Shown: positions 51,160-62,086, counted from the stretch's first letter. The stretch: 64,000 bases of DNA from Bifidobacteriaceae bacterium UBA2724 (GCA_002353815.1 DEKK01000016.1:170335-234334); one strand, 5' to 3'. Translations and numbers: made by a program. Notes: generated from the sequence alone by a model not told the origin.

Positions 51160-54027
51160 ATGTTTGGCAGGGCAGCTACGGGACGTCATACTGCGGCATA
51201 CGTTGCAGCCAAGGGAGGCACCGCTGCCTCCGATTGCGCCGGCCATGCCATTCACACCATGCCCACGGATGGCGTTGCGCCGCGACATGCCGCGACGTCT
51301 CTCCCCGCCGCCGGATTGCCCACGAAGTCAGTGTTCACGACGGCCACCATCAACTCGGCGATGACCAAGCGGTTCGCCATCGCGGTCATGGCAAGCCTGT
51401 GCGTGACCGGTTTGGTGGCGACCGCCACGCAGCCGCGCATGGGTAACGTCTATCATCCCGAGATCAGCGAGTTGGCGCTGTCGCCGTCCGGCGACGTGAC
51501 CGGCGTTTCGGATTCCGAATCGGGGGTGACCGATGATGAGAGCAGCCAGGAGCTCCCGACGACCATCAACGACGACCTGTCGGACGACGACCTCGTGGTG
51601 GCAAGCGACAAAGTCCTCAAGTCCGACGGTACGCTCGTCGATGCGGAAACCGGCGAAGAAATCACCGATCCGGCAATCGTGGGCACCGAAACGGAACCGC
51701 CTGACCCACTCGCCAAGACGGACGGCGAGTCCTTCATCCCGGTGACGGTGGGGGATGCGCGCGAAATCACCGAGGAGCCGGGTGATTCCTCGACCATGCA
51801 GGATTCCGTTGATTCCGTTACGTCGGATGGCGCGACGACCTCCGATGCCGTGACGGCGACGAATGCCTCCGACACGGTGGCGACGGATGCCGATGGCTCC
51901 GCCACCTCGCCGCTGGAGAGCCTGGCAGCCGGGTCGGCCGAGGACGGCAGTGCGACCTTGGCGCAGGCGGTCACGCAAAACAGTTCCTATGGCGCGTACT
52001 GGGGCACGTATAACGGCATGCCCGCCATGTTCAATAGAAATGGCACGGTGGCTATCCAAAATGCCGCCTTTGTCATTGATGTCTCGGAGCACCAAAAAAC
52101 CATCGACTGGGCGAAGGCCAAGGCCGCCGGAGTACAGGGCGCCATTATCCGTCTCGGTTATGGGGCGGATGACAATCTGGATAAGCGGGCTGCCTACAAC
52201 ATTCAGCAGTGCAAGAGACTGAACATCCCCTTCGGCATCTACTGGTATTCCTATTCTGATACGCCGGCCAGGGCCACGGCCGAAGCCAATTCTTTCATCA
52301 GGCTGATGCAAAGGGTGGGGCTCAAAGCCTCGGACCTGACATATCCCATCTACTATGATCTTGAAAAGTTCGTATGGACCGGCCACCCGGCTCCCAGCTC
52401 GCCGAGCGTCTACAACGGCATCGTGTCGAACTTCCTGACCACGCTGTCGAACGCGGGATACAAAAACACGGCGGTGTATTCCTACACGAGCTATCTCAAC
52501 ACCGCTCTCAACAGCACGTACATCCACCAGCATGTCGGATGGGTCGCGCAGTATAGCGCCAAGCTGCAGTATTCCGCATGGACCCTGCCCCAGCGCGGCT
52601 GGCAGTATTCCAGCACTGGCAGCATCAATGGCATCAGCGGCCACGTGGACCTGAACGCCATGACGGATCCGACGATATCGAATCTCTATGCCATGACGAA
52701 CGTCACCATCCCCAATGGCACGTATTACATCAACTCCCTGAGCAACGATGCGTATGCCCTGGATATCGTCGGTGCGCAGACGAGCTCGGGAGTGGCTGCG
52801 CGCCTGTGGTCTGCGAACAGCACCGGGGCCCAGAAGTTCACGTTCACACGCCAGGGCGACGGAACCTACCGGATCGACAACGCCAATTCCGGTCTGTGCC
52901 TCGAAGTTGTCAACGGGGTGGCCAAGAATGGCGCCAGGATCCAACAGAACACGTGGAGCGGGGCGTCGAGCCAGAAGTGGTATGTGCGCAGCGACGGCAA
53001 GGGCGGTTTCCTGATCCAGTCCGCGCTGGGCAACTGGGCTCTCGATCTTGCAGGCAATCAGACGGCGAACAACGGCACGATTCAGTTGTTCACTCCGAAC
53101 GGCACCAAGGCGCAGCGCTGGGAGATCGCGTCGGCCGATGTCTCCGTCCCCACCGGTACCCCGGTGAAGATCGCATCGTCGATTGATTCCGGCAAAGTCC
53201 TGACCGTTTCCGGCAGCTCGACCGCGAATGGCGCGAAGGTCCAGCTCAATGACTGGTCGGACTCTTCGTCGCAGCTGTATGAATTCACCAAGAAGCAGAA
53301 TGGCGTGTATTCCGCCAAGGTGGTTTCGTCGGGCAAGGTGCTCGATGTGCCGGCGAACGCAACCGCCAACGACACCCAGATTCAGCAATATGCCTCGAAT
53401 GGCACTGCCGCTCAGCATTGGTATTTCTTTAATGAAGGCTCCGGCAAAGTCTCCATCGTGGGTGCCGGATCCGGCAAGGTGCTTGACGTGCCAGCTGCTT
53501 CGGCGAAAAACGGTACATCGGTGAACATCTATGCCACCAACGGGACCGCGGCACAGAAATGGAGCATCGAGCAAGCCTCGGTGCGCACAACAGTGCCAGT
53601 CGGAACGTACTACATCCGGTCGGCCCGCAACCTTTCCTATGTCCTCGATGTCACGGGCGGTTCCAACAAGGATTCGGCGAACGTCCAGCTGTATTCCAGC
53701 AACAGGACCGGAGCGCAACAGTGGAAGGTCTCCGTGGATTCCGACGGCTATGTCACTTTCACGAATGTGAGGTCGGGGAAGGTGCTGGATCTGTGTTCCG
53801 CCAAGGCTGTCAATGGCGGCAACCTTCAGCAATACAGGTCGAACGGCACCAAGGCCCAGAAGTGGAAGCTCGTTTCCAACGGCGATGGCTCATTCGTCAT
53901 ACAGTCCGCAGTGAACCCCAGCTACGTCATCGATCTGGACGGCGACGTGACGAAGAACGGCTCGAATCTCCAGGTGTACAGGAGCAACGGCACGAAGGCC
54001 CAGAGCTGGTATTTCTCCGCAGTGTGA
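51160..54027 (+). CDS. secreted GH25 muramidase with three beta-trefoil domains
   Basis: 955 aa. Start ATG 51160 (TAAGG upstream) puts about 67 polar residues before the secretion helix FAIAVMASLCVTGLVATAT, an unusually long head; an ATG at 51361 would start right at it but lacks a ribosome-binding site. After an acidic Ser/Thr-rich linker (residues ~100-280) comes the GH25 lysozyme domain (about 300-500): VIDVSEHQKTIDW (Asp), YYDLEKFVW (Asp/Glu pair). Residues ~518-955 are three ricin-like beta-trefoils, nine QxW-type repeats (AQKF, SQKW, AQRW, SSQLY, AQHW, AQKW, AQQW, AQKW, AQSW). Probably hydrolyses peptidoglycan and binds surface sugar. A strong terminator follows. Confidence 0.92.
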   Translation: MFGRAATGRHTAAYVAAKGGTAASDCAGHAIHTMPTDGVAPRHAATSLPAAGLPTKSVFTTATINSAMTKRFAIAVMASLCVTGLVATATQPRMGNVYHPEISELALSPSGDVTGVSDSESGVTDDESSQELPTTINDDLSDDDLVVASDKVLKSDGTLVDAETGEEITDPAIVGTETEPPDPLAKTDGESFIPVTVGDAREITEEPGDSSTMQDSVDSVTSDGATTSDAVTATNASDTVATDADGSATSPLESLAAGSAEDGSATLAQAVTQNSSYGAYWGTYNGMPAMFNRNGTVAIQNAAFVIDVSEHQKTIDWAKAKAAGVQGAIIRLGYGADDNLDKRAAYNIQQCKRLNIPFGIYWYSYSDTPARATAEANSFIRLMQRVGLKASDLTYPIYYDLEKFVWTGHPAPSSPSVYNGIVSNFLTTLSNAGYKNTAVYSYTSYLNTALNSTYIHQHVGWVAQYSAKLQYSAWTLPQRGWQYSSTGSINGISGHVDLNAMTDPTISNLYAMTNVTIPNGTYYINSLSNDAYALDIVGAQTSSGVAARLWSANSTGAQKFTFTRQGDGTYRIDNANSGLCLEVVNGVAKNGARIQQNTWSGASSQKWYVRSDGKGGFLIQSALGNWALDLAGNQTANNGTIQLFTPNGTKAQRWEIASADVSVPTGTPVKIASSIDSGKVLTVSGSSTANGAKVQLNDWSDSSSQLYEFTKKQNGVYSAKVVSSGKVLDVPANATANDTQIQQYASNGTAAQHWYFFNEGSGKVSIVGAGSGKVLDVPAASAKNGTSVNIYATNGTAAQKWSIEQASVRTTVPVGTYYIRSARNLSYVLDVTGGSNKDSANVQLYSSNRTGAQQWKVSVDSDGYVTFTNVRSGKVLDLCSAKAVNGGNLQQYRSNGTKAQKWKLVSNGDGSFVIQSAVNPSYVIDLDGDVTKNGSNLQVYRSNGTKAQSWYFSAV

Positions 54028-54033
54028 GCCCCA

Positions 54034-54071
54034 CCGGCGTCTGGCGCGTGCATGCGCCAGACGCCGGGCCT
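54034..54071 (+). terminator. terminator of the GH25 gene
   Basis: Perfect 14-bp stem CCGGCGTCTGGCGC / GCGCCAGACGCCGG with a 6-nt loop, followed by GCCTGTTT. Seven bases after the stop. Confidence 0.85.
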
Positions 54072-54190
54072 GTTTGGGGATGTCCCCGGGAACGCACCTG
54101 GGAATGTGAAGGGATGAAACGGTCCGTGCGGCCGTGTGATTATGCTTTCTATGGAATCCGGTGACTGACGCAGGAAAAGGAGTGCGACGT

Positions 54191-55435
54191 ATGAAGATTG
54201 CGGTTGCGGGGACCGGTTATGTTGGACTTTCCGTGGCGTTGCTGCTGTCGCAGCACAACGACGTCAAGGCGCTTGACATCGTGCCGCGGAAGGTGGAGCT
54301 GCTGAACCAGCATACGAGCCCCATCAAGGACCGTGAGATTGAAGACTTCCTCGCCAGGGACGCCGACGGCAGCCGCCCGCTGAGCTTCACCGCCACGGTG
54401 GACGCCGCCGAGGCTTATTCCGATGCCGACTATGCCATCGTCGCCACCCCGACGAACTACGACTCCGAGCGCAACTACTTCGACACGTCGTCCGTCGAGG
54501 CCGCTATCGAAGCCATCCGTGCGGTCAACGCAACGGCATGGATCGTCATCAAGTCCACGATTCCGGTGGGCTACACCGTCGGCATCCGCAAGCACTACAA
54601 CGACGATCACATCATCTTCAGCCCGGAATTCCTGCGCGAAGGCCATGCCCTGTACGACAACCTGCATCCTTCCCGCATCGTGGTGGGCGCTCCCGACGAC
54701 GACCCGCAGTCCCTCGAAGCCGCCCATGTCTTCGCCAGCCTGCTTGCCGAAGGCGCCGCGGAAGGCGAATCCGAACGCGTCAACGAGAACGGCACCACCG
54801 GAATCCCCCAGCTCGTCGTGGGGCCCACCGAGGCGGAGGCCATCAAGCTGTTCGCCAACACCTATCTGGCGCTGCGCGTCGCGTATTTCAACGAGCTCGA
54901 CACCTATGCCGAGTCCCGCGGCCTCAGCACGCAGCAGATCATCAAGGGCGTGTGCCTCGACCCGCGCATCCGCGACAACTACAACAATCCGTCGTTCGGA
55001 TACGGCGGCTACTGCCTGCCCAAGGACACCAAGCAGCTGCTTGCCAACTACCAGGACGTGCCCCAGAACCTCATCGGCGCCATCGTGGATTCGAACCGCA
55101 CGCGCAAGGATTTCATCGCCAGCGAAATCGAGCAGAAGATCGCCGGCATCGACGACCCCGTGGTGGGCGTGTACCGTCTGACCATGAAGTCCGGTTCCGA
55201 CAACTTCCGCCAGTCCTCGATCCAGGGCGTCATGAAGCGGATCAAGGCCCGCGGAATCACCGTCATCGTCTACGAGCCCACGCTCAAGGAGCCTGAGTTC
55301 TTCCACTCCGAGGTCACGCACGACCTCGCCGATTTCAAAAAGCGCTGCAACCTGATCGTCGCCAACCGCTGGAACGACGAGCTGTCCGACGTGAGCGACA
55401 AGGTCTACACCCGCGACCTGTTCCGCCGCGACTGA
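54191..55435 (+). CDS. ugd: UDP-glucose 6-dehydrogenase
   Basis: 414 aa. Oxidises UDP-glucose to UDP-glucuronate with two NAD+, supplying a sugar for surface polysaccharide. N-terminal KIAVAGTGYVGLSVALL (Rossmann), VATPTNY, IKSTIPVGYT, FSPEFLREG, the substrate domain NTYLALRVAYFNELD, and the catalytic Cys in GYGGYCLPKDTK (about residue 275). ATG 54191 has AAGGAG at a good distance. Followed by flippase and other polysaccharide genes. Confidence 0.95.
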   Translation: MKIAVAGTGYVGLSVALLLSQHNDVKALDIVPRKVELLNQHTSPIKDREIEDFLARDADGSRPLSFTATVDAAEAYSDADYAIVATPTNYDSERNYFDTSSVEAAIEAIRAVNATAWIVIKSTIPVGYTVGIRKHYNDDHIIFSPEFLREGHALYDNLHPSRIVVGAPDDDPQSLEAAHVFASLLAEGAAEGESERVNENGTTGIPQLVVGPTEAEAIKLFANTYLALRVAYFNELDTYAESRGLSTQQIIKGVCLDPRIRDNYNNPSFGYGGYCLPKDTKQLLANYQDVPQNLIGAIVDSNRTRKDFIASEIEQKIAGIDDPVVGVYRLTMKSGSDNFRQSSIQGVMKRIKARGITVIVYEPTLKEPEFFHSEVTHDLADFKKRCNLIVANRWNDELSDVSDKVYTRDLFRRD

Positions 55436-55707
55436 TTCTGCCCCGAGCGGTGCGCCCGCTGTCTCTGGGGCAACGCCGATGGCCGGCCTGGGCACGGGGC
55501 TCGGCGCCGATGGCTGGTCCGGGGCGGCGCATCCACCGTGCCGTCACCGCATCCTCGGTCGGGCGACCATGCCCGGCCGTGCGCGCCCGTGTACTGTCTT
55601 CCATGCCGGCCGCCCTGAGAAGGATTCGGCGTACAGTGTTTCACGGCGGATTCCCCGCCAGCCTTATCGCCTGTCGCGTCAATCGCGGAGAAGTTGGAAT
55701 CTGAGAC

Positions 55708-57180
55708 ATGAAAAAAGGCCTTGCGCTCAATCTCGTCAGCAACATCCTCTTTTTCGTCACTGGATTCGTCATCCACTACTTCATGGGCAACACCCTGCCC
55801 GCGGCGGAATACGGCATCGTCGGCACCATCATGACGGTGCTCGACCTCGAATACCTGTTTTTGTCGAACGGCGCGCGCCAGGCGCTGTCGAAAGAGATCT
55901 CGCTCCACCGGCACAACACGCTGAGCGTTATCGGCATGACCACGCTGTTCCAGCTGGTGATCATCGCGGTGTTCTTCTGCCTCGATTTCTTCGGATCGCC
56001 GTGGCTGAGCTCCGTGCTCAACGACCTGTCGCTCGATTTCTATCTCAAGGTGGCGGCGTTCCTCATCATCGCCAACGGGCTCAACGTCATCCTGCTCGGC
56101 ATCAACGACGGTCTGCACCACTTCGTGCAGGGCGCCATCATCAACACCGTCTATCCGATTGCGAAGCTGCTGACGATCCCGTTCGTCATGTTCATCTTCA
56201 CCGACCGCCCGGTGCTCGGTCTGGAAGTCGCCTACATCTCGGCCAACCTCATCTCGATCCTGCTCGGCCTCATCATGCTCGTGCCCTACCGCGGCGAGCT
56301 GCGCGAACGCAATGCGGGCGGCGCATGGTCCTTCGGCGCCGCCGCGAAGAACACCCTGAGCTTCTCGTTCTTCTTCATCATGGTGTCGCTGGTGCTCAGC
56401 GTCGACACCCTCGTGGTCAAGGCCGTCGTGGAGCCCGCTGAGATGGCCGGCTATTACACGGGAGCCGTGAACTTCGGCAAGATCCCGTATTATCTGTGCA
56501 ACGCGTTCTGCACCATGATCCTGCCGCTCGTCGCCAGGCTCGTGGGCAAGGGGGAGCGCGGCAAGGCCATGGCGCAGGTCCATGACTTCATGATGCTCAT
56601 CGTGGCGTTCGTACTGCCCATCGCGGTGGTGCTGTCGTCCACCAGCTCCGTGCTGCTCGTCTCGTTCTATTCAAGCGACTACGCCGTGGCCGCGGATGCG
56701 CTGAGCTGCCTGGCCATGTCCAGCTTCTTCATGGGCCTTACCGTGTTCTTCAACATGGCGCTCACCTCGTTCGCGGCGTCCAACAGGTTCTCCGACATCC
56801 TGTCGATCGCATCGCTCGTCATCGACATCCCGGTGTTCATCGTCTCGGCCCGCCACGGCGGCATCACCGCCATCGCCGTGACGAGCATGGCGTGCACCGC
56901 CGTGGCCATGGTGCTCTCGCTTGTCGCGCTATGGCGCGCGGCGGGCAGCCCGTTCACACGCAAGGCTGGGTACGCGCTCGCGGCGAACATGGCGCTGTGG
57001 GTGGTCATGCGCTTCGTGGCGCGCGCGATGACCGCGGCCAGTGTGACGAACCTGCTGCTCGTCATCTGCGTTTATGGTATGGCGTATCTTGTATTCGTCG
57101 GCGTTCTCATGGCGTGCCACGTGGCGCCGTCGCCTAAGGAATTGCAGAAATCACGCGTGGAGACGCCATCGGAATCGTGA
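55708..57180 (+). CDS. polysaccharide flippase (Wzx/MATE-like)
   Basis: 490 aa, about 12-14 membrane helices. N-terminus ALNLVSNILFFVTGFVIHYF and the region GRYGIVGTIMTVLDLEYLFLSNG resemble O-antigen/teichoic-acid translocases; the AMTAFFNGA-like Asn/Phe/Gly pattern recurs in each half. Would flip lipid-linked repeat units. Start ATG with GAG upstream; the distance to ugd (272 bp) leaves room for a separate promoter. The gene lies between ugd and a frameshifted membrane gene. Confidence 0.85.
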   Translation: MKKGLALNLVSNILFFVTGFVIHYFMGNTLPAAEYGIVGTIMTVLDLEYLFLSNGARQALSKEISLHRHNTLSVIGMTTLFQLVIIAVFFCLDFFGSPWLSSVLNDLSLDFYLKVAAFLIIANGLNVILLGINDGLHHFVQGAIINTVYPIAKLLTIPFVMFIFTDRPVLGLEVAYISANLISILLGLIMLVPYRGELRERNAGGAWSFGAAAKNTLSFSFFFIMVSLVLSVDTLVVKAVVEPAEMAGYYTGAVNFGKIPYYLCNAFCTMILPLVARLVGKGERGKAMAQVHDFMMLIVAFVLPIAVVLSSTSSVLLVSFYSSDYAVAADALSCLAMSSFFMGLTVFFNMALTSFAASNRFSDILSIASLVIDIPVFIVSARHGGITAIAVTSMACTAVAMVLSLVALWRAAGSPFTRKAGYALAANMALWVVMRFVARAMTAASVTNLLLVICVYGMAYLVFVGVLMACHVAPSPKELQKSRVETPSES

Positions 57181-57246
57181 CACTCTACCGAGGCGTCTGC
57201 ATCATTGTGTTGTGATGGCATGGAGATAAGGGAGTGGATATAAGCA

Positions 57247-59681
57247 ATGGCAGTTTCTGACGTGACCGTTTTCCACGCGAATTCCGATAGTGCGCCGGCA
57301 GGCGGTTCCGGGAATGCCTCCGTTTCGTCCGGTGCGCGCGACGGCGCCCCGCGCTTCAGCCGCGGTTTTGTGACACGGCTTTGTGATTGATGTGCTGCTG
57401 GCGGCGGTGATTTCCCTTGTGGTGGCGAAGCTGGGCAATAGGTACAATGCCAGCGTCTCGGATGACTTCGTGCCCACCCGCGCCATGACCGTCCTGCGAT
57501 TCGTCGTGTTCTATCCCATCGCCTTCCTGGTGACCTCATGGGTGACGCTGGGCTGGAACCGCGTCAACGCATGGCTGCATCGCTGGCGTTGGGCGATAGG
57601 TGCCGTCACGGTGGCCTGGTGCACCTTGCTCAATCTCAATGGTTCCTCGGTCGGCAGCTGGTTCGTGTACACCTTCGTGCAGGACAAGCCGTACATGGGC
57701 AATGTGCTGTTCGGTGCCCCGCGCCTTGAACGTACCGACGAATCGATGGACAATACTCCTTTCGCCTTCTCACAGGAATACTCTGGGTATTCGCTGCACA
57801 ACAACCTGCTGGGCAGCATCGATTCCACCAACATGTTCCTTGTCAAGGATTCCCCCGACATTCTCGGTGGGCGAGATCTTCCACCCGTTCCATTGGGGAT
57901 ACCTGCTGTTCGGATCGGAACGGGGTCTCGCGTTCTACTGGACCGCCCGCCTCGTCGTGCTGTTCCTTGTCGCCTATGAGTTCTTCCGTGCCATCATCCG
58001 TCCCCGGGGCGCGCGCACTACGTCGGGGGAACATCGCGGCCTTGCGGTGATCGGCTCTGCTCTGGTTACCTTCTCGCCGATTGTGCAATGGTGGTACGTG
58101 GTCAACAACATCGTCGAACTCCTCATTGTGCTGTTCGCCGCGCCGCTTCTGTTCGACCGTTATCTGTCATCGCACTCCACCGCTGGGCGTCTGGGATACG
58201 CCCTGGCGATCGCCGAATGCGCGGGCATGTTTGTCTGGGCTTTGTATCCCGCCCTCCAGGTGCCGTGCGCGTACCTGATGCTCGTCCTGCTCGTCTGGGT
58301 ACTGACGCAGCATTGGGGCGGCATCCGCATGACGGTGCGCGACTGGCTCGTGGCCGCCGGCGTGTGCGTGGTGTTCGCCTGTTTCATGGCGGTTGCGCTG
58401 TACCAGTCGCGTGACGCAATCGTGGCCATCATGCACACCACGTATCCGGGGCACCGCCGGAGCCTCGGAGGGAATTGCCCTTGGGCAATGTTGATGGATG
58501 GCGCTGCCACTGCGGCGCTGATATCTAATACCGATTTGTCGATTGTGAATCCCGAGATGGCCGCCGTGCTCGATTTCCTGCCGCTGGTCCTCATCACGGC
58601 GATCGCCGGTATGGTCCATGCCAAGCGCCATGGCAAGAAGATCGATGGGCTCACGGTGGCGCTGATGGTCGCCAACCTCTTCGGCTACTGGTACATGATT
58701 ATCGGCTTCCCGAAGTGGCTGGCCACGGCCTCGATGCTGTCGTATTCGCTGACCCGTCGCGTGCTGGTCTTCGTGGGTATCGCGAACATCGTCATTCTCA
58801 TCAGGAACATCGCCTTGAAGGAATGGAAACTGCCCACGGGAGCGTCCGCTGTGTGCACGGTCGTCGGAGGCGTCGTGTTCGGCGTGGCCAGCTCCATGGC
58901 TCTCCGGAGCTGCATCGAAGCCCGGTATACCACGCCGGATGACGGCCTCATAGTCCTCGCATGCGTGCTTTCGATCGTACAATACATCGCGATGACATGG
59001 CTGTGCCTTGCAACAACGGGCACGTGCGCGCAGGATGAGCAATCCGTCGACGGCGAGCCTGTTTCCCGGGCTGCAGATCCTGCCGTTTCCGCTGTCGTGA
59101 CGGCGCCTGCGCGGCGCCGTGTGCCTTCGGCCGTGACGGCCCTCGCGATGCTGTGCGTCGTCACGGTGGCAGGTGTCACGGGCATGGGTGTCAATCCTGT
59201 CGAGGTCGGTGCCTACGGTCTCACGGACCTGCCCATCGTTACGGTGGCCAAAGGCGTCTATCTGCAGAATCCTCAGCCTTTCGTCACCATCAGCGACGAT
59301 CACATCTGGGCCTCTGACATCGCCACGGCATTGGCGGGGAACGGAATCCCCACGCTGAACACCAATCAGATCGAGCCCCACATGACTTTGTGGAACAGCC
59401 TCGATCCCGAGCATGTCCAAGAGGATGTCTGGAACCGCCAGGCGGCCATTCTCGTGAATGTCGTGTCTGAGCAGAAAGAGCCGCAGGATGCCATCACGTT
59501 GGTGTCCATGCGTGAGGTGGGCGTCGACCTCACCGCAAAGCAGCTGCATGACCTGGGCGTGGGCTACGCCGTGAGCTATGACGATTTGTCTCAGTGTCCG
59601 GCGGGCGGATATGCGTTCCAGCGCGTCGCCTCCGCCCCTGCAGGCGGACTCAGCATCTGGCAGATCGTGGAAGCTGTGTGA
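57247..59681 (+). pseudogene. large membrane protein of polysaccharide region, two frameshifts
   Basis: Three frames together make one coherent protein of ~810 aa. Frame 1 starts at ATG 57247 (MAVSDVTVFHANSD...) and stops early at FVTRLCD. Frame 2 (from ~57383) carries VIDVLLAAVISLVVAKL through NMFLVKDSP. Frame 3 (from ~57857) carries FHPFHWGYLLFGSER, membrane helices and a C-terminal extracytoplasmic domain ending LSIWQIVEAV. The first shift is at TTT (57380-57382), the second in CCCCC (57852-57856); removing one base at each restores a single frame. Resembles actinobacterial polysaccharide-locus membrane proteins of the DUF7657 kind by layout (not verified). Real decay, phase variation or sequencing error. 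Confidence 0.75.
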
Positions 59682-59832
59682 GGCTGAGCGATACACGGCC
59701 AGGGGAGGTGGGAACGAACCGTTTCCATATCGGGCGTCCAATGGCGCCTGACGCCTGCCGATATCGGTGGGGCGAAGCCGTGTGGTCGCCGGCGGGCGTG
59801 GCCTTGCGTCGCTAGTCGGCGCTGAAAATGTC

Positions 59833-59868
59833 CACGCCGCCGGCAATCGCTCCATCGCCGGCGGCGTG
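59833..59868. terminator. convergent terminator-like hairpin
   Basis: Perfect 12-bp stem CACGCCGCCGGC / GCCGGCGGCGTG with a 12-nt loop. Between convergent transcripts. No T-run on either side, so probably factor-dependent. Confidence 0.7.
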
Positions 59869-59905
59869 ATAATGACGCTGATAACGTTGATTGTTGGGAC
59901 GGCGC

Positions 59906-62044
59906 CTATTGCAGTTCGCCGTTATCGGTCAGGGCATCGGCTGGGGAATCCGGCGAGGTGTCTGATGCCTCATCGGCGACTGGGGGAAGGACGGCTTCTT
60001 GGGTGTCCCGCTCTTTGACGGTCGCATCCTCTTCGAGTGACTCACCGGACTCTTCGGAGGACGCTGTGGGGGCGTCGTCTGCTTTCGCAGGCGCCTTGGC
60101 GTCACGCAACTGGATCCAGGGAAGGCAGAATATCGCCGCGCTGGCGAAGAACACCGGGAATGCATAGCGGCCGCACATCACCGGGGCAAACAGAAGAGAG
60201 CACCAATACAGCGCCTCGAACGACCAGGGGATAAGCAGAATCGCGGAGCTGACCTTGGGCATGGCGGACGATGCGTCCGGCGTCTTTCCATCCTCACGTC
60301 GTGGGTCTGGGACTTCGGCGGGAGACTCCTCACCGGTGTGTGACTGGTTGGCGAATTTTTTTCTGCTGCAGATGAGTGCGCACGACATGACCAACACATA
60401 GAAGACAAGTGCAGGCGAGACCCACGGAATCAGCAGAGAGCACGGGCCTGACAAGGCAGGGTGTCTTGATCGGTTCACAACGTTGAGAAGCGGTTTGTAG
60501 AAATCGGCGGCGGCGAGGAACCATCCCATCAATAGTTGAGGCTTCCATGATTGGTGATAATCCTGGGGTTGCCGATCCTGTGGGGCGATATCAAGCGTGA
60601 TGTTGTATGCATTCCATGGCGCCAGACCCGAGAAGTAATTGTTTGCAAGCGACGTCGGATAAACATAGCCTGCTGTGTCCCACAGCAGCGCGGTGAGGTA
60701 CCGGTACGGGTGTTTCGAGCCGAGGTTGAGATAAAGCTTCAGATACCCGGCCATATCCTGTTTCACCGCATCTGTCTTGAGGGCGCCTTTGGCGGGGTCG
60801 GCCAGCGGTTCGAGGTAACCCGTGCCTGTGTCTGTGTTGTAGTATTGCCCGATTCCCGGCGTCCCCGTCCAGGGGTTGGTGCTGGTGAGACCGGCGTCCA
60901 ACGCTGTCAGATCGTAGTATTGCCCGATTGAGTCAATGTCTTGCTCCGTCAGGTCGTCGTGATCATACATATACGTCGCAACGATCTGCTGGCTGGGCAG
61001 GGAGAGCTGGTCCAGCAAATCGGTTTTCTGAATCGTGTACACCGATCCGACGGCGGTGGGGAACAACAATGTCGCCCCCACGATAAGGACCGTCAGGAGC
61101 AACAGCCGCCATCTCACCCGGCGCATCGCATGGACGAAGAGAAGCAGAATGAGGACGACGATCAGGATGTACAGTCCCTGCTTGCGCATCAGACACATGC
61201 CCAGTGCGCTGATGAAGAAACCGATGCAATAGCCGACCGACGTGAAACAGCTCGGCGTGCGGATCGCCTGGATGATGCAGAGCAGGGTCAGCAGGAAGAA
61301 CCCTGCGAACATGGCGTCTTTCGCTGTGGTCATCACATAGGTCTGCACATAGGGGTTCGCGATGATCACAAGATGAGCGACGATGGTCAGGCCGACCGGA
61401 CTTCCCCACGAGATGAACTTCTGCAGCGAAAGGCTGAGCGCGAATGCCAGCACAACTGCCTGGATGAGGCAATAGATGAAGACTCCGGCGCTGAGATTCG
61501 AGAAAAGCCAATTGCCGACATCCATGCAAGCCGCAAGGACAAGCGTGTGCGCGATGGGCCAGTGGTCGTCGAGAAAGTGGCCATTGAAGAACTCCATGAG
61601 CTGCAGAGGGGCATCGCTGGAATAGTTCCCCGGGAAAAATGCAATCGCGGCCGGGATCCAGAGCGCGAGTATGACGAGGAATGTGATTGTGCGCAGCGCT
61701 GTCGGATTCATCGTGCGGATTCGTTGGGCGAGTTTGCCGCCTTGGGCATGCGCATGATCGGTGTACTGTCGCTGCCAATGGACGTTCCATGCCGCCAGGC
61801 AGGCGAGGGAAACGATGGCGGTACCAGCTGCGATCGCCACTGCGGAGAGCCACATGGATTTCGACCGATAATCGGGGGCGCCGGAGGTGTGATAGAACTC
61901 CGCGCCCACCGACATCGATATGCCGACGACGATGCCCACCACGACGGATCTGGCGATATCCGATGGCCAGATGCGACGGAACCGCGCTGCGGCCATCGTC
62001 CCGGTTGTGGAAGCATTGTTGCTGCTGTCAATGAGAGAGGACAT
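59906..62044 (-). CDS. polytopic membrane protein, DUF6020-like
   Basis: 712 aa, about 12 membrane helices, with an acidic cytosolic C-terminal tail (residues ~650-712). The loop AFFPGNYSSDAPLQLMEFFNGHFLDDHWPIAHTL (about residues 140-175; D/S/P acidic motif) is typical of bacterial GT-C-like DUF6020 proteins of surface polysaccharide loci. Start ATG 62044 (GGGA upstream); GTG 62050 is also in frame. It is directly downstream of the two-domain glycosyltransferase on the same strand, 42 bp away, so likely in one operon. Function probably sugar transfer or modification at the outer face; unproven. Confidence 0.72.
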   Translation of the reverse strand: MSSLIDSSNNASTTGTMAAARFRRIWPSDIARSVVVGIVVGISMSVGAEFYHTSGAPDYRSKSMWLSAVAIAAGTAIVSLACLAAWNVHWQRQYTDHAHAQGGKLAQRIRTMNPTALRTITFLVILALWIPAAIAFFPGNYSSDAPLQLMEFFNGHFLDDHWPIAHTLVLAACMDVGNWLFSNLSAGVFIYCLIQAVVLAFALSLSLQKFISWGSPVGLTIVAHLVIIANPYVQTYVMTTAKDAMFAGFFLLTLLCIIQAIRTPSCFTSVGYCIGFFISALGMCLMRKQGLYILIVVLILLLFVHAMRRVRWRLLLLTVLIVGATLLFPTAVGSVYTIQKTDLLDQLSLPSQQIVATYMYDHDDLTEQDIDSIGQYYDLTALDAGLTSTNPWTGTPGIGQYYNTDTGTGYLEPLADPAKGALKTDAVKQDMAGYLKLYLNLGSKHPYRYLTALLWDTAGYVYPTSLANNYFSGLAPWNAYNITLDIAPQDRQPQDYHQSWKPQLLMGWFLAAADFYKPLLNVVNRSRHPALSGPCSLLIPWVSPALVFYVLVMSCALICSRKKFANQSHTGEESPAEVPDPRREDGKTPDASSAMPKVSSAILLIPWSFEALYWCSLLFAPVMCGRYAFPVFFASAAIFCLPWIQLRDAKAPAKADDAPTASSEESGESLEEDATVKERDTQEAVLPPVADEASDTSPDSPADALTDNGELQ

Positions 62045-62086
62045 TCTCACTCCCCGCTGTGTTTTGGCGTGTGGGACATGGGCATG

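Noticed and set aside
51328..53832. 834-codon minus-strand frame over the GH25 gene
   Set aside because: Shadow; the plus strand has catalytic motifs and nine QxW repeats.
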